This document shows positions 10,227 through 18,301 of a DNA stretch of 64,000 nt, in pieces. The stretch covers positions 1 through 64,000 of the forward strand of contig JBBDJB010000030.1 of the NCBI GenBank assembly GCA_040880125.1. The letters run 5' to 3'. Under the pieces are notes generated by a model, which worked only from the letters and a program-made list of their open reading frames with translations, had not been told where the DNA came from and did not search any database. Position 1 is the stretch's first letter. Every line of letters begins with the position of its first letter. A program made the position numbers and the translations under genes. The stretch comes from JBBDJB01 sp040880125 (GTDB lineage Bacteria; Planctomycetota; Planctomycetia; Pirellulales; JBBDJB01).

Positions 10227-11498
10227 TCACGCCACCTGGGCCAGCACGTAAGGGCCCTTGGGGATCACGGCCACCGTGGCATCTGGGCCGTATTCGGCCA
10301 GCGCCTCGGCCACGGCCGATTCGACGCTGGTAGCACTGCGGACGTATAGCCGGTCTAGCGTCTCGGCGGGCAGTCCGTCGCTGACGATCCGCACCTTGGC
10401 CGTGCGGAGCACCTTGCCCAACTCCTCGACCTGCCACTGGTCCATCACGAAGTGGGTCTTGCCCACGATCCGCTCCATCGCCTCTTCGATCGACGGGTTG
10501 TCCTCGAAGATGCTGAGGAACTCGGGGCTGCCGATGCCCTCGGTCAGACTGGCCGCCATGACGATCGTGCCGCCTTGCTTGACGATCGGCAGCGCGCCGA
10601 CCAGGCCCTTGACCGATTGATAGAAGGTCGTGTCGAGCGGATAGCCGGCGCTGCAGGTGACCACCACGTCGACCGGCTCGCTAACCGTATCGGTGACCAC
10701 TTCGCGGACGAAGGCGACGCCCTCGTCGAAGGCCGCCTGCATATCGCCGGCGACGAACTTCAGCGGGCGGCGCTGGTCGTCGATCACCACGTTCACGATG
10801 AAATCACACCCGGCCCGGCGGGCGATCCAGGTGTTTTCCTCGTGGACGGGGTTCCCTTCCAGGATGCCCATGGTGGCGCTGGGGTGTTCGAGAAAGTCCG
10901 GGCCGTGCCAGACCTTGATCGTTTCCAAGGCGGCAATGCCCGGGCAGATCAGCTTGCGTCCGCCGGAGTAGCCGGCCATCAGGTGCGGCTCGATCAGGCC
11001 GATGGTGATCTTCAGATCGGCCTCGACGAAGCGGCTGTCGATCCACATCGGCACGCCGCGAGGACTGTCGCCCAGGTAGGTGTGCTCGCCCTGGACCTGG
11101 CCGTGATGATTCTCGATGCGGTAGTTCTCGGCGATGTGCCGGCCGACCATCTCGACCAGCTCGTCGCCCTCGTTAGGGCGATGCATGCCGGTGGCGATGA
11201 GGATCATGATGTCGCTGCGTGCCATGCCGGACGCTTCGAGCGACTGAAGCAGCGGCCGCAGGATCATCTCATTGGGCACCGGCCGTGTAATGTCGCAGAT
11301 CACAATGCAGGCCGTGCTGCGGCCGCGAGCCAGTTCCGCCAAGGGCGGGGTGCCGTTGGGACTGGCCAATACGCGGGCGAGCTCGCCGGCCGGATCCGCG
11401 AGCGGCGGAGCCTCTTTGTAGGAGAGCGTTCGCACCACGCGCTCGTCGGGAAGCTGCACGGACAAGCCCGTGCGACCGTATTCCAGGCGGACTTCCAT
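10227..11498 (-). CDS. larA: LarA-type nickel-dependent lactate/2-hydroxyacid racemase
   Basis: A 423-residue LarA homolog. Residues known to matter in lactate racemase can be matched: Asp69 and Arg72 in DITRP, His106 in GMHRP, His172 in PHLMAGYSGG, Lys182 (the lysine that holds the nickel pincer nucleotide) in SGGRK, and His198 in KVWHGP. The family racemizes lactate or other 2-hydroxyacids in the cytoplasm and needs the LarB/C/E products to make its cofactor; none are in this window. Substrate specificity is therefore open. GGGAG precedes the ATG. Confidence 0.9.
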   Translation of the reverse strand: MEVRLEYGRTGLSVQLPDERVVRTLSYKEAPPLADPAGELARVLASPNGTPPLAELARGRSTACIVICDITRPVPNEMILRPLLQSLEASGMARSDIMILIATGMHRPNEGDELVEMVGRHIAENYRIENHHGQVQGEHTYLGDSPRGVPMWIDSRFVEADLKITIGLIEPHLMAGYSGGRKLICPGIAALETIKVWHGPDFLEHPSATMGILEGNPVHEENTWIARRAGCDFIVNVVIDDQRRPLKFVAGDMQAAFDEGVAFVREVVTDTVSEPVDVVVTCSAGYPLDTTFYQSVKGLVGALPIVKQGGTIVMAASLTEGIGSPEFLSIFEDNPSIEEAMERIVGKTHFVMDQWQVEELGKVLRTAKVRIVSDGLPAETLDRLYVRSATSVESAVAEALAEYGPDATVAVIPKGPYVLAQVA

Positions 11499-11549
11499 CG
11501 GAGCGACACTCCCGGCAAGCGCGGCGAAGCGAAAGGGACGCGGGGTGGA

Positions 11550-11807
11550 CTACTTCTTTCCCGCCGCCTTCTTGACCGGCGCGGCTTTCTTGACGGGAGC
11601 GGCGGCGGCTTCTTCGTCCTCTTCCTTCTTCTTCTTTTTCTTCTTCATGGTCAGCTTCGTGACGCGGACCTTGGGCAACCCGAAGGGCGATTCCCCTTCC
11701 TCCCAGCGGTCGGCCTCTTTCAGCTTGACCAGTCGCTCGACGCGGGTCAGCACGCTGCGATTGCTCGTCTGGCCGCGGCGGATCTTCAAGCTTTTGTCGA
11801 TGGTCAT
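11550..11807 (-). CDS. PVC-type small basic protein (TIGR04137-like)
   Basis: An 85-residue basic protein. The N-terminal part (MTIDKSLKIRRG, RSVLTRVERLVKLKE, GLPKVRVTK) matches the small basic protein family of Planctomycetes, Verrucomicrobia and Chlamydiae, which I recall as TIGR04137; its role is not established, though a ribosome or RNA link has been suggested. The C-terminal third is a low-complexity tail of Lys, Glu and Ala ending in AAPVKKAAGKK, like tails of histone H1-like proteins. It shares an ATGA overlap with the gene upstream and has an AGGAGACGG ribosome site. Confidence 0.85.
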   Translation of the reverse strand: MTIDKSLKIRRGQTSNRSVLTRVERLVKLKEADRWEEGESPFGLPKVRVTKLTMKKKKKKKEEDEEAAAAPVKKAAPVKKAAGKK

Positions 11808-12148
11808 TTTCCGTCTCCTGCTGCGTCGTCCGCCAGCGCATCACGCCCGCGGTCTACCGAAATTGTGTCGTATCGTAACGGCGGTGTGCGGCGAGCCTGG
11901 TCAAGTGCCTTGATCTGCGGCGCGGCTGGTCCGGTGGCCGGCCGGCCGGCCGTGCTTCGCCCCAGTGCGAAGGCCAGCGCCAGCAGCGACACGGCCAGTG
12001 CTCCGCAGGCGAACGCCCCCCAGGGGGTAACCTCCATGAGGACGTTTCCCCGCGACGCGGTGCGGCGAGGCTGCGCCGCGGCGGGCGGGAGTTCCAGCGG
12101 CCGCGACGCGGTGGCCCGTTCGCCCTGTCCGCTGCCCGATGCCGCCAT
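11804..12148 (-). CDS. Small single-pass membrane protein, unknown
   Basis: Up to 114 residues with one clear hydrophobic helix (VTPWGAFACGALAVSLLALA). A shorter form starting at the ATG at 12037 (MEVTPWG) would begin just before the helix and may be the real one. Its stop overlaps the start of the small basic protein gene by the sequence ATGA, which suggests coupled translation and supports it being a gene. I recognise no family. Confidence 0.5.
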   Translation of the reverse strand: MAASGSGQGERATASRPLELPPAAAQPRRTASRGNVLMEVTPWGAFACGALAVSLLALAFALGRSTAGRPATGPAAPQIKALDQARRTPPLRYDTISVDRGRDALADDAAGDGK

Positions 12149-12513
12149 CTGCCCAGTCCCGTGTGGCTTGCCGCGATTCCGTTCGGCCGGAGCCTGGCCG
12201 CCATTGCTGGGGCCAAAACGCCGGACCCTTGAGTATACGGATGCGGGGGGCGGGGTACAAGCGACGGTTGGGAGGGCGGACTTGCGACGGTTGTCGCTGA
12301 ACTTTGCGAACGCTCAGATGGCCCCGGGTGCGGCTGGTGTAGCTGAACTTTCAAAAGGTTTCGGATGGCCGAAGGGGGCCGCTAATTCTTGTAAGTCACG
12401 CTACCACGAAAGTTCGCCGTGACGCGCCCGGCGGCGGTTGGTATAGTCTGCCCCCGCAATTCGAACGAGGCACCGCCGGCGGCCGCGTGGAGCTCGCTGC
12501 TGGCACCGATCGC
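12149..12513. other. Intergenic region before the mscS-like gene
   Basis: No gene seen. A TATAGT at 12442-12447 is a possible -10 box for the channel gene; no matching -35 is evident. Confidence 0.4.
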
Positions 12514-12528
12514 ATGGAGGCCGTGAAT

Positions 12529-13161
12529 ATGCAGTTTCTTACCGCTCTGACGGGCCAGCGTCTCTCCATTCCCCAACAGGCCGGATTCGCGGCCGCCGTG
12601 GTGGTGGGTGCGCTGGTGTTTTACCTTTTGGCCTCGCGAGGGCTGGCCAGCCTCCAGACGCACCGGCATCTGCCGGGGCCGCTGGTACACCTGCTCCGCC
12701 GCATCGCACGCTGGGTGGTCTGCATCGCCGCCTTCGTGGTGCTGCTTCAGGTGGCCGGCGTGCTGCACAGCGTCTTCGCCGCCGTGAGCGGTATGTTGGC
12801 GCTGTTGGCCATCGGCTTTGTGGCCGTGTGGAGCGTGCTCAGCAACACGCTCTGCTCGCTGATCCTGATGATCACCCGGCCGTTTCGCATCGGCGATACG
12901 CTCTGCTTCCCGCCGGACGAGCTGCGGGGCCGGGTGGTGAACTTCAGCATGCTGTTCACCACGCTGGAGACCGAGGACGGCTTTACGCTGCAGGTGCCCA
13001 ACAACATCTTCTTCCAGCGGCCGATCCTGCGGAAGAAAGGCGAGCACCGTATCAATCTCACCGATCAGCTCTATCGCGATGAAAACGCCCGGCTGGGCAC
13101 CGCGCCGCTGGTGCCGCGGCCGCACCAGACCAACGGGGCCAGCACGGTGGCGGCGAATTGA
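12529..13161 (+). CDS. Short MscS-family mechanosensitive channel
   Basis: About 210 residues. There are three hydrophobic helices followed by the MscS pore-to-beta-domain signature (SVLSNTLCSLILMITRPFRIGDTL, split here as SVLSNTLCSLI and MITRPFRIGDT) and the beta domain ending in VPNNIFFQRPILRKKG. It lacks most of the C-terminal alpha/beta cage domain that E. coli MscS (286 aa) has. The start could be 12487, 12514 or 12529; the last puts the first helix nearest the N-terminus. Inner-membrane channel for osmotic downshift by family. Confidence 0.8.
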   Translation: MQFLTALTGQRLSIPQQAGFAAAVVVGALVFYLLASRGLASLQTHRHLPGPLVHLLRRIARWVVCIAAFVVLLQVAGVLHSVFAAVSGMLALLAIGFVAVWSVLSNTLCSLILMITRPFRIGDTLCFPPDELRGRVVNFSMLFTTLETEDGFTLQVPNNIFFQRPILRKKGEHRINLTDQLYRDENARLGTAPLVPRPHQTNGASTVAAN

Positions 13162-13292
13162 CCGCGGACAGCCGCCGATCCGGGGTCCGCTCGCGGGGGC
13201 GAAACCGGCTCGGCCCACCTGCCATAATCGGCCGGGTCGGCATATACTGGCGAAGTGTACATCCGGTGAATTGGGCGAGCCGGGTCCTCGAC

Positions 13293-13327
13293 TCCCTCTC
13301 CCTCTGGGAGAGGGCCGGGGAGAGGGG
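13293..13327 (+). repeat. Family A palindromic repeat
   Basis: Complete family A copy, CTCTCCCTCTGGGAGAG plus GCCGGGGAGAGG. Confidence 0.8.
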
Positions 13328-13428
13328 GGTAGTACACCGCATCGGCTGATTGCGGGACGCCCGTATCCAACGGCGTGCAAGGGCCGTGCGAAATATGATG
13401 TCACCGCAGCCGCAAGGACAACTTGAAC

Positions 13429-13502
13429 GGCACTGCTGGACAAGCCAGCAGTGGCACCCAAACACCTCGAAAACAGCACAGACGCCGAACGTCTGTGCCA
13501 CC
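13429..13502 (+). repeat. Family C and family B repeats
   Basis: 13429-13459 is family C, with GGCACTGCTGG and CCAGCAGTGGC arms around a short ACAAG loop. 13474-13502 is family B with a changed loop (CAGACGCCGAACGTCTG), showing that the stem is kept while the loop varies. Confidence 0.75.
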
Positions 13503-13556
13503 ATTTGAAGTTCGTGCAATGACAAGCCACGCCCCATTGACGGGGCGCTTCACACC

Positions 13557-14468
13557 ATGACGTCCTACAACCTCACGCACCTGAAACGCCTGGAAGCCGA
13601 GAGCATTCACATCATCCGCGAGGTGGTGGCCGAGTTTGAGAACCCGGTGATGCTCTATTCCATCGGCAAAGACTCGTCGGTGATGGTCCAACTGGCGATG
13701 AAGGCCTTCCACCCGGGCAAGCCGCCCTTTCCGCTGCTGCACGTCGACACGACGTTCAAGTTCCGCGAGATGATCGAGTTCCGCGAGAACTACGCCCGGC
13801 GGGAGTTGGGGCTGGACGTGCTGGTGCACATCAACGAGGAAGGCCGCCGGCAGAACATTAACCCCTTCGACCACGGCAGCAAGAAGTACACGGACATCAT
13901 GAAGACCGAGTCGCTGCTGCAGGCGCTGGCCAAGGGCGGCTACGACGCGGCCTTCGGCGGCGCACGGCGCGATGAGGAGAAGTCCCGCGCGAAGGAGCGG
14001 GTGTACTCGTTCCGCGACCGGCATCATCGCTGGGATCCCAAGAACCAGCGGCCCGAGCTGTGGAACCTGTACAACGGCAAAATCAACCAGGGCGAGAGCA
14101 TCCGCGTTTTTCCAATCTCGAACTGGACCGAGCTGGACGTCTGGCAGTACATCCACCTGGAGAACATCCCGATCGTGCCTTTGTACTTCGCCGCTCCGCG
14201 GCCGGTCGTGCGGCGCAATGGCGTGTTGATCATGGTCGACGACGAGCGGCTGCCGCTGGAAGAGGGCGAACAGCCGGAGATCCGCACCGTGCGCTTCCGG
14301 ACGCTGGGCTGCTATCCGCTCACCGGTGCGGTCGATTCGAAGGCCAACACGCTGCCGGAGATCATCCAGGAGATGCTCGTCGAAAAGACCTCCGAGCGGC
14401 AGGGCCGGGTGATCGACTACGACGAAGCCGGTTCGATGGAACAGAAGAAGCGCGAAGGGTATTTTTAG
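13557..14468 (+). CDS. cysD: Sulfate adenylyltransferase subunit CysD
   Basis: A 303-residue ATP sulfurylase small subunit of normal length. The PP-loop SIGKDSSV (residues 35-42) and the family segments GGARRDEEKSRAKER and FPISNWTELDVWQYI are present. With the large GTPase subunit it makes adenosine 5'-phosphosulfate from sulfate and ATP. Its partner cysNC is downstream on the same strand, but 981 nt away with another gene between, which is unusual for this pair. Confidence 0.97.
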   Translation: MTSYNLTHLKRLEAESIHIIREVVAEFENPVMLYSIGKDSSVMVQLAMKAFHPGKPPFPLLHVDTTFKFREMIEFRENYARRELGLDVLVHINEEGRRQNINPFDHGSKKYTDIMKTESLLQALAKGGYDAAFGGARRDEEKSRAKERVYSFRDRHHRWDPKNQRPELWNLYNGKINQGESIRVFPISNWTELDVWQYIHLENIPIVPLYFAAPRPVVRRNGVLIMVDDERLPLEEGEQPEIRTVRFRTLGCYPLTGAVDSKANTLPEIIQEMLVEKTSERQGRVIDYDEAGSMEQKKREGYF

Positions 14469-14527
14469 TGGGGAATGAGAGACGAAGCCTTCGGCGTGAT
14501 GCAGCCCGTGGGGTGAATGATGCCCCG

Positions 14528-14559
<32 letters not shown>

Positions 14560-14628
14560 TTCCTTTGAAGCGATGTTACGGGTGGAGATTTGAGATGACG
14601 GCCGCGTGACGAGGGGAATGGGACGCAC

Positions 14629-15396
14629 ATGGAAATCGCGAAGGCAATCGCGAAACAAACTCTTTCGAACCTCGGGTTTCACGTTGACGTCGTCGCGGAG
14701 ACCACGGGCCGAAGAGCCGATCTCTTGGTTCGGGATGAATCGTCCTCGTATCTAATTGAAGTCAAGGAGAAACGCGATTCTCCTGCCGACGTTTTAAATC
14801 GCAAAGAGTGCTTTGAAAGCGATGAAGTCTATGAGCAGGTTGATCCGTTGTCCCGGGATAACAGAATCAGCGGAATCTTACGTGACGCACGAAAGCAACT
14901 CACCGAGACGCCGAAGGAGAACGAAGCGTTTCAGCTGATTTGGTTTCATGCGAGTGGCGTTGACTCCGACCTAAAGTTTCGGCAAGCCTTTGCGACTTTC
15001 TACGGGCATGTGGATTTACGTGCTGTCCAACCGCCAAGCGCCGAATCTGTACCATGTCTGTATTTCGATTACAGCTTGGCCGTAGATATGCCGGAAATCG
15101 ACGCACTGATTCTACTGGACAAGAAACATATCCAGGTGTGCGTCAACGAATTCTCCCACCGTATCGAGGATTTTCGCCGCACCCAGCTCTTTCGAACATT
15201 CGACGAACTTCGGGGAGTATTTGATCCCGCCCAGATGATCAACGAAAAAAAATGCATTGCGTGTCGGTTTGAATTGCCAAGAAGGGACGACAGAAAGATT
15301 TGCCAAGCGTTACGAGAGCAAACAGGGGTTCTGTATGACTCGATTCGGCTAAACCGGTACAGCTTTTCAGCACTCGCGAAACCCGCAAAGGACTGA
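14629..15396 (+). CDS. PD-(D/E)XK nuclease-like protein of unknown function
   Basis: A 255-residue protein with no family I can name. Near the N-terminus, RADLLV (Asp31) and YLIEVKEK (Glu44, Lys46) form the D-x12-ExK pattern of PD-(D/E)XK nucleases, after an AKQTLSNLGF helix, as in restriction endonuclease-like and Holliday-resolvase-like folds. The DNA is visibly richer in A and T than the cys genes on each side. It splits cysD from cysNC, so acquisition by transfer is likely. GAGGGGAATGGG lies upstream of the ATG. Confidence 0.65.
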   Translation: MEIAKAIAKQTLSNLGFHVDVVAETTGRRADLLVRDESSSYLIEVKEKRDSPADVLNRKECFESDEVYEQVDPLSRDNRISGILRDARKQLTETPKENEAFQLIWFHASGVDSDLKFRQAFATFYGHVDLRAVQPPSAESVPCLYFDYSLAVDMPEIDALILLDKKHIQVCVNEFSHRIEDFRRTQLFRTFDELRGVFDPAQMINEKKCIACRFELPRRDDRKICQALREQTGVLYDSIRLNRYSFSALAKPAKD

Positions 15397-15449
15397 GTTC
15401 CCCTACTGCGCACGATTAACAAGCATTCACTAAAAACTCTTCACGTCAC

Positions 15450-17390
15450 ATGTCGCACCAGTCTGAATTGATCGCCACGGATATCGACGCCTACCTCGCT
15501 CAGCACGAGCACAAGGAGCTGCTGCGCTTTCTTACCTGCGGCAGCGTGGACGACGGGAAGAGCACGCTCATCGGGCGGCTGTTGTACGACTCGAAGATGA
15601 TCTACGAGGACCAACTCGCCGCCATCCGGCGCGATTCCCTCACGCACGGCACCACGGGCGACGACTTCGACCCGGCGCTGTTGACCGACGGGCTGAAGGC
15701 CGAGCGCGAGCAGGGGATCACCATCGACGTGGCGTATCGGTACTTCTCGACGGCGCGGCGGAAGTTCATCATCGCCGACACGCCGGGTCACGAGCAGTAC
15801 ACGCGGAACATGGTCACCGGGGCGTCGACGGCCGATCTGGCGATCATCCTGATCGACGCTCGGCACGGCGTGCTCACCCAAACTAAACGACACAGCTTCA
15901 TCACGTCGCTGCTCGGCATCCGGCACGTCATCGTGGCGGTTAACAAGATGGACCTGGTCGACTACAGCCAGGAGGTGTTCGAGCGGATCAAGGCCGACTA
16001 CAGCGAGTTCGTCTCGCGGCTGGAGATGCCCGACCTGCACTTTATCCCAATCTCCGCGCTCAAAGGCGACGGTGTGGTCGAGCCGGGCGAGAACATGCCC
16101 TGGTACAAGGGCAGCACGCTGATGCACCTGTTGGAGACGGTGCACATCGCCTCGGATCCGAACCTGACCGACCTGCGGTTTCCCGTGCAGTTGGTCAACC
16201 GTCCGAACCTGAATTTCCGCGGCTACTGCGGGACGGTGGCCTCTGGCATTGTCCGCAAGGGCGACGAGGTACTGGTACTGCCCTCGCGCAAGCGGAGCCG
16301 CGTGCGGTCGATCGTCACCTTCGAGGGCGAGCTGGAGGAGGCATTCTCGCCGCTGTCGGTTACGCTCACGCTGGAGGACGAGCTGGACATCAGCCGCGGC
16401 GACATCCTCGTTCGGCCCGGCAACGTGCCTCGCATGGAGCAGAAGTTCGACGCCATGATCGTCTGGATGGCCGAAGAGCCGATGGTGCCCGGAAAGGCGT
16501 ACCTGATCAAGCAGACCACCAAGACTGTGACCGGCCGCATCAACACGCTGCGGTACCGTGTCGACGTGAACACGCTGCACCGCGGCGACGCGGCGACGCT
16601 GCGGCTGAACGAAATCGGCCGCTGCGAGGTGGCGCTCAACGAGCCGTTGGCGGTGGACAGCTATCGCACCAACCGCAGTACCGGCGCGTTTATCATCATC
16701 GACCGGCTGACGAACGTCACCGTCGGGGCTGGCATGGTCCGCGAACGGACCGACGAGACGGAGCGCCGCGACCACTGGGACGACGCGCCGGCCAGCGAGC
16801 AATTGCACGCCGAGATCAGCAACGTCTCCGCGCAAGAACGGACCGCCCGGTTCGGCCAACAGCCGGTCACGGTGCTGCTGACGGGACTGGCCGGAGCCGG
16901 CAAGACGACGCTGGCCTTTGCCCTGGAGCGGCGGCTATTCGACCAGGGCCGGGCGTGCTGCGTACTCGACGGACAAAACATGCGGCGCGGCATCAGCAAG
17001 GACCTGGGCTTTACGGCCGACGATCGCTCCGAGAACCTGAGGCGCAGCAGCGAAGTCGCCCGGCTGATGAACGAAGCCGGCATGGTCTGCATCGCGGCGT
17101 TTCTGGCGCCCAGCGAAGAGGTCCGCCAGAAGGCGGCCGAGGTGATCGGCCGGGAGCGGTTCCTCGTCGTGCACGTAAGCGCGCCTGTGGAAGTCTGCCG
17201 CCAGCGCGATCAAGAGGGGCTTTATCCCCAGGCGGACAGCGGCGAGATCGGCAACTTCCCCGGCGTCTCTTCGCCCTACGAGCCGCCAGTCGCGCCCGAC
17301 CTGACGCTGCCGACGCACGAGCTGTCCGTGGCCGAGTGCGTGGAGCGCGTGATGGAGCTGTTGGAATCGCGGAAGGTGTTCGCGGAGTAG
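15450..17390 (+). CDS. cysNC: CysN-CysC fusion: sulfate adenylyltransferase GTPase subunit plus APS kinase
   Basis: A 646-residue bifunctional protein. Residues 1 to about 440 are the CysN GTPase, with G1 GSVDDGKST (31-39), DTPGHEQY and NKMDLVD. From about residue 475 comes adenylylsulfate kinase, with a P-loop GLAGAGKTT (about 478-486) and the DGQNMRRGISKDLGF segment. Together with CysD it activates sulfate to APS and then PAPS. The P-loop has Ala and Thr where most APS kinases have GLSGSGKST, and the kinase part seems complete. The fusion is common in bacteria. Confidence 0.97.
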   Translation: MSHQSELIATDIDAYLAQHEHKELLRFLTCGSVDDGKSTLIGRLLYDSKMIYEDQLAAIRRDSLTHGTTGDDFDPALLTDGLKAEREQGITIDVAYRYFSTARRKFIIADTPGHEQYTRNMVTGASTADLAIILIDARHGVLTQTKRHSFITSLLGIRHVIVAVNKMDLVDYSQEVFERIKADYSEFVSRLEMPDLHFIPISALKGDGVVEPGENMPWYKGSTLMHLLETVHIASDPNLTDLRFPVQLVNRPNLNFRGYCGTVASGIVRKGDEVLVLPSRKRSRVRSIVTFEGELEEAFSPLSVTLTLEDELDISRGDILVRPGNVPRMEQKFDAMIVWMAEEPMVPGKAYLIKQTTKTVTGRINTLRYRVDVNTLHRGDAATLRLNEIGRCEVALNEPLAVDSYRTNRSTGAFIIIDRLTNVTVGAGMVRERTDETERRDHWDDAPASEQLHAEISNVSAQERTARFGQQPVTVLLTGLAGAGKTTLAFALERRLFDQGRACCVLDGQNMRRGISKDLGFTADDRSENLRRSSEVARLMNEAGMVCIAAFLAPSEEVRQKAAEVIGRERFLVVHVSAPVEVCRQRDQEGLYPQADSGEIGNFPGVSSPYEPPVAPDLTLPTHELSVAECVERVMELLESRKVFAE

Positions 17391-17397
17391 CCGTACG

Positions 17398-17430
17398 CCC
17401 TCTCCCTCTGGGAGAGGGCCGGGGAGAGGG
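17398..17430 (+). repeat. Family A palindromic repeat
   Basis: Full family A copy starting 8 nt after the cysNC stop and followed by TTTTG. It could serve as transcription terminator or mRNA 3'-end structure for the cys transcript. Confidence 0.8.
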
Positions 17431-17434
17431 TTTT

Positions 17435-17500
17435 GTAGCTCGCGCTCGCAAGAATTCAGCCGAAGTCGGGGCCAGGCTGAATCCTTGTGAATTCAGCTAC
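17435..17500. repeat. Two family D repeats facing each other
   Basis: 17435-17460 reads GTAGCTCGCGC then GAATTCAGC, and 17474-17500 ends GTGAATTCAGCTAC. Family D arms are AGCTGAATTC/GAATTCAGC. The two copies themselves form a larger inverted arrangement. Confidence 0.65.
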
Positions 17501-17505
17501 GATTG

Positions 17506-17664
17506 GTCCGCACACAGAGTGTGAATAAATAGGCCGACCAACCATATTTTGATCAAAAGGAAACTATACGGCGTGCTGGCGTCGAAGTACTCGCACAACA
17601 GATAGCGGCCGCAAGCATTGCTGTCCCCACCTTTGGTTGAAAAATTCACACTCTGACAGCGGAC
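17506..17664. mobile_element. MITE-like element with 21-nt imperfect terminal inverted repeats
   Basis: Left end 17506-17526 and right end 17644-17664 pair at 18 of 21 positions: GTCCGC, a 3-nt mismatch, then CAGAGTGTGAAT against ATTCACACTCTG, 3 nt, GCGGAC. The 117 nt inside are A/T-richer than the surroundings and hold no gene. Size and structure fit a nonautonomous miniature element; no transposase is present in the window and I could not settle a target-site duplication. Confidence 0.5.
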
Positions 17665-17673
17665 GCTACTAAA

Positions 17674-17698
17674 CACCGACAAGAATGTCTGTGCCACC
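17674..17698 (+). repeat. Family B repeat, partial
   Basis: CCGACAAGAATGTCTGTGCCACC, family B with a damaged left arm, between the MITE-like element and the Rrf2 regulator gene. Confidence 0.65.
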
Positions 17699-17705
17699 CG
17701 CCGGC

Positions 17706-18131
17706 TCAGATGTAATACATCGGCTCGTCGAGCTGATGGGCACGATCGACCAGGTCGGCCAGCGTCACGCCTTCGAGCCTCTCCCGCTGGGCGGCGGCGA
17801 TCTCTTTCCACGCGGCTTGCAGGGCTTCGGTATGCGGCGAAGCGACGCCGGCACTGCTGGTGATCTCGTCTTGACCGTCGATCACCGCCATCACCGCGCC
17901 CAGGGTAATCTGCTCGGGCGGTTTGCTCAGCCGATAGCCTCCAGCGGCGCCGCGAGTGCTGGCCACCAGTCCGGCACCCTTGAGTTGGAGCAGTATCTGC
18001 ACGAGAAACCGCGAAGGGATGCCATGCCGCTGGGCGATGGTGCGAATTCGCACCGGCTCGCCGGCGGGATAGCCCGCGGCCAGCTCCATCACCGCCAAGC
18101 AGGCGTATTCGGTTTTCGCGGAGATTTTCAC
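17706..18131 (-). CDS. Rrf2-family transcriptional regulator
   Basis: A 141-residue Rrf2 protein: MKISAKTEYACLAVMELA, the winged helix with IAQRHGIPSRFLVQILLQLK, and the GLVASTRGAAGGYRLSK wing. The only cysteine is Cys11; the three cysteines that bind Fe-S in IscR/NsrR (around residues 92-106) are missing, as in CymR-type cysteine-metabolism repressors. Placement between cysNC and cysH suggests control of sulfur assimilation, possibly through the inverted repeat at 19180-19198. The start is GTG at 18131. Confidence 0.88.
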   Translation of the reverse strand: MKISAKTEYACLAVMELAAGYPAGEPVRIRTIAQRHGIPSRFLVQILLQLKGAGLVASTRGAAGGYRLSKPPEQITLGAVMAVIDGQDEITSSAGVASPHTEALQAAWKEIAAAQRERLEGVTLADLVDRAHQLDEPMYYI

Positions 18132-18177
18132 GGGTCAGTGTGGCTGGTTTTAGTGAATCGGTTGAGGCGGAAGGAAA

Positions 18178-18273
18178 CTCTGCTGGACGAGCCAACAATG
18201 GCACCCGGTGACGTTTGTTGTCCTCCGGTTCTCTCGCAAGCCCTCTCCCCGGCCCTCTCCCAGAGGGAGGGAG
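18178..18273. repeat. Family C variant and family A repeats
   Basis: 18178-18206 is a degenerate family C copy (CTGCTGGACGAGCCAACAAT), and 18240-18273 is family A in minus orientation. They separate the Rrf2 gene from the 3' end of cysH. Confidence 0.7.
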
Positions 18274-18301
18274 CTTGATCGCAACGCGACCACCGGCGGG
18301 C

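Larger units (their letters stand above)
13162..13556. other. Repeat-rich region between mscS-like gene and cysD
   Basis: No gene. It contains family A (13293-13327), family C (13429-13459) and family B (13474-13502) copies, in that order. A TATACT (13243-13248) might be part of a promoter for cysD. Confidence 0.55.

Noticed and set aside
10452..12422. 656-codon plus-strand frame opposite larA and the small basic protein
   Set aside because: Antisense to two well-supported genes, no domain, very high His/Arg/Ala content.
17506..17664. Structured regulatory RNA (riboswitch) downstream of cysNC
   Set aside because: The inverted ends fit a mobile element better; no known sulfur riboswitch core (SAM-I to SAM-IV) is evident.
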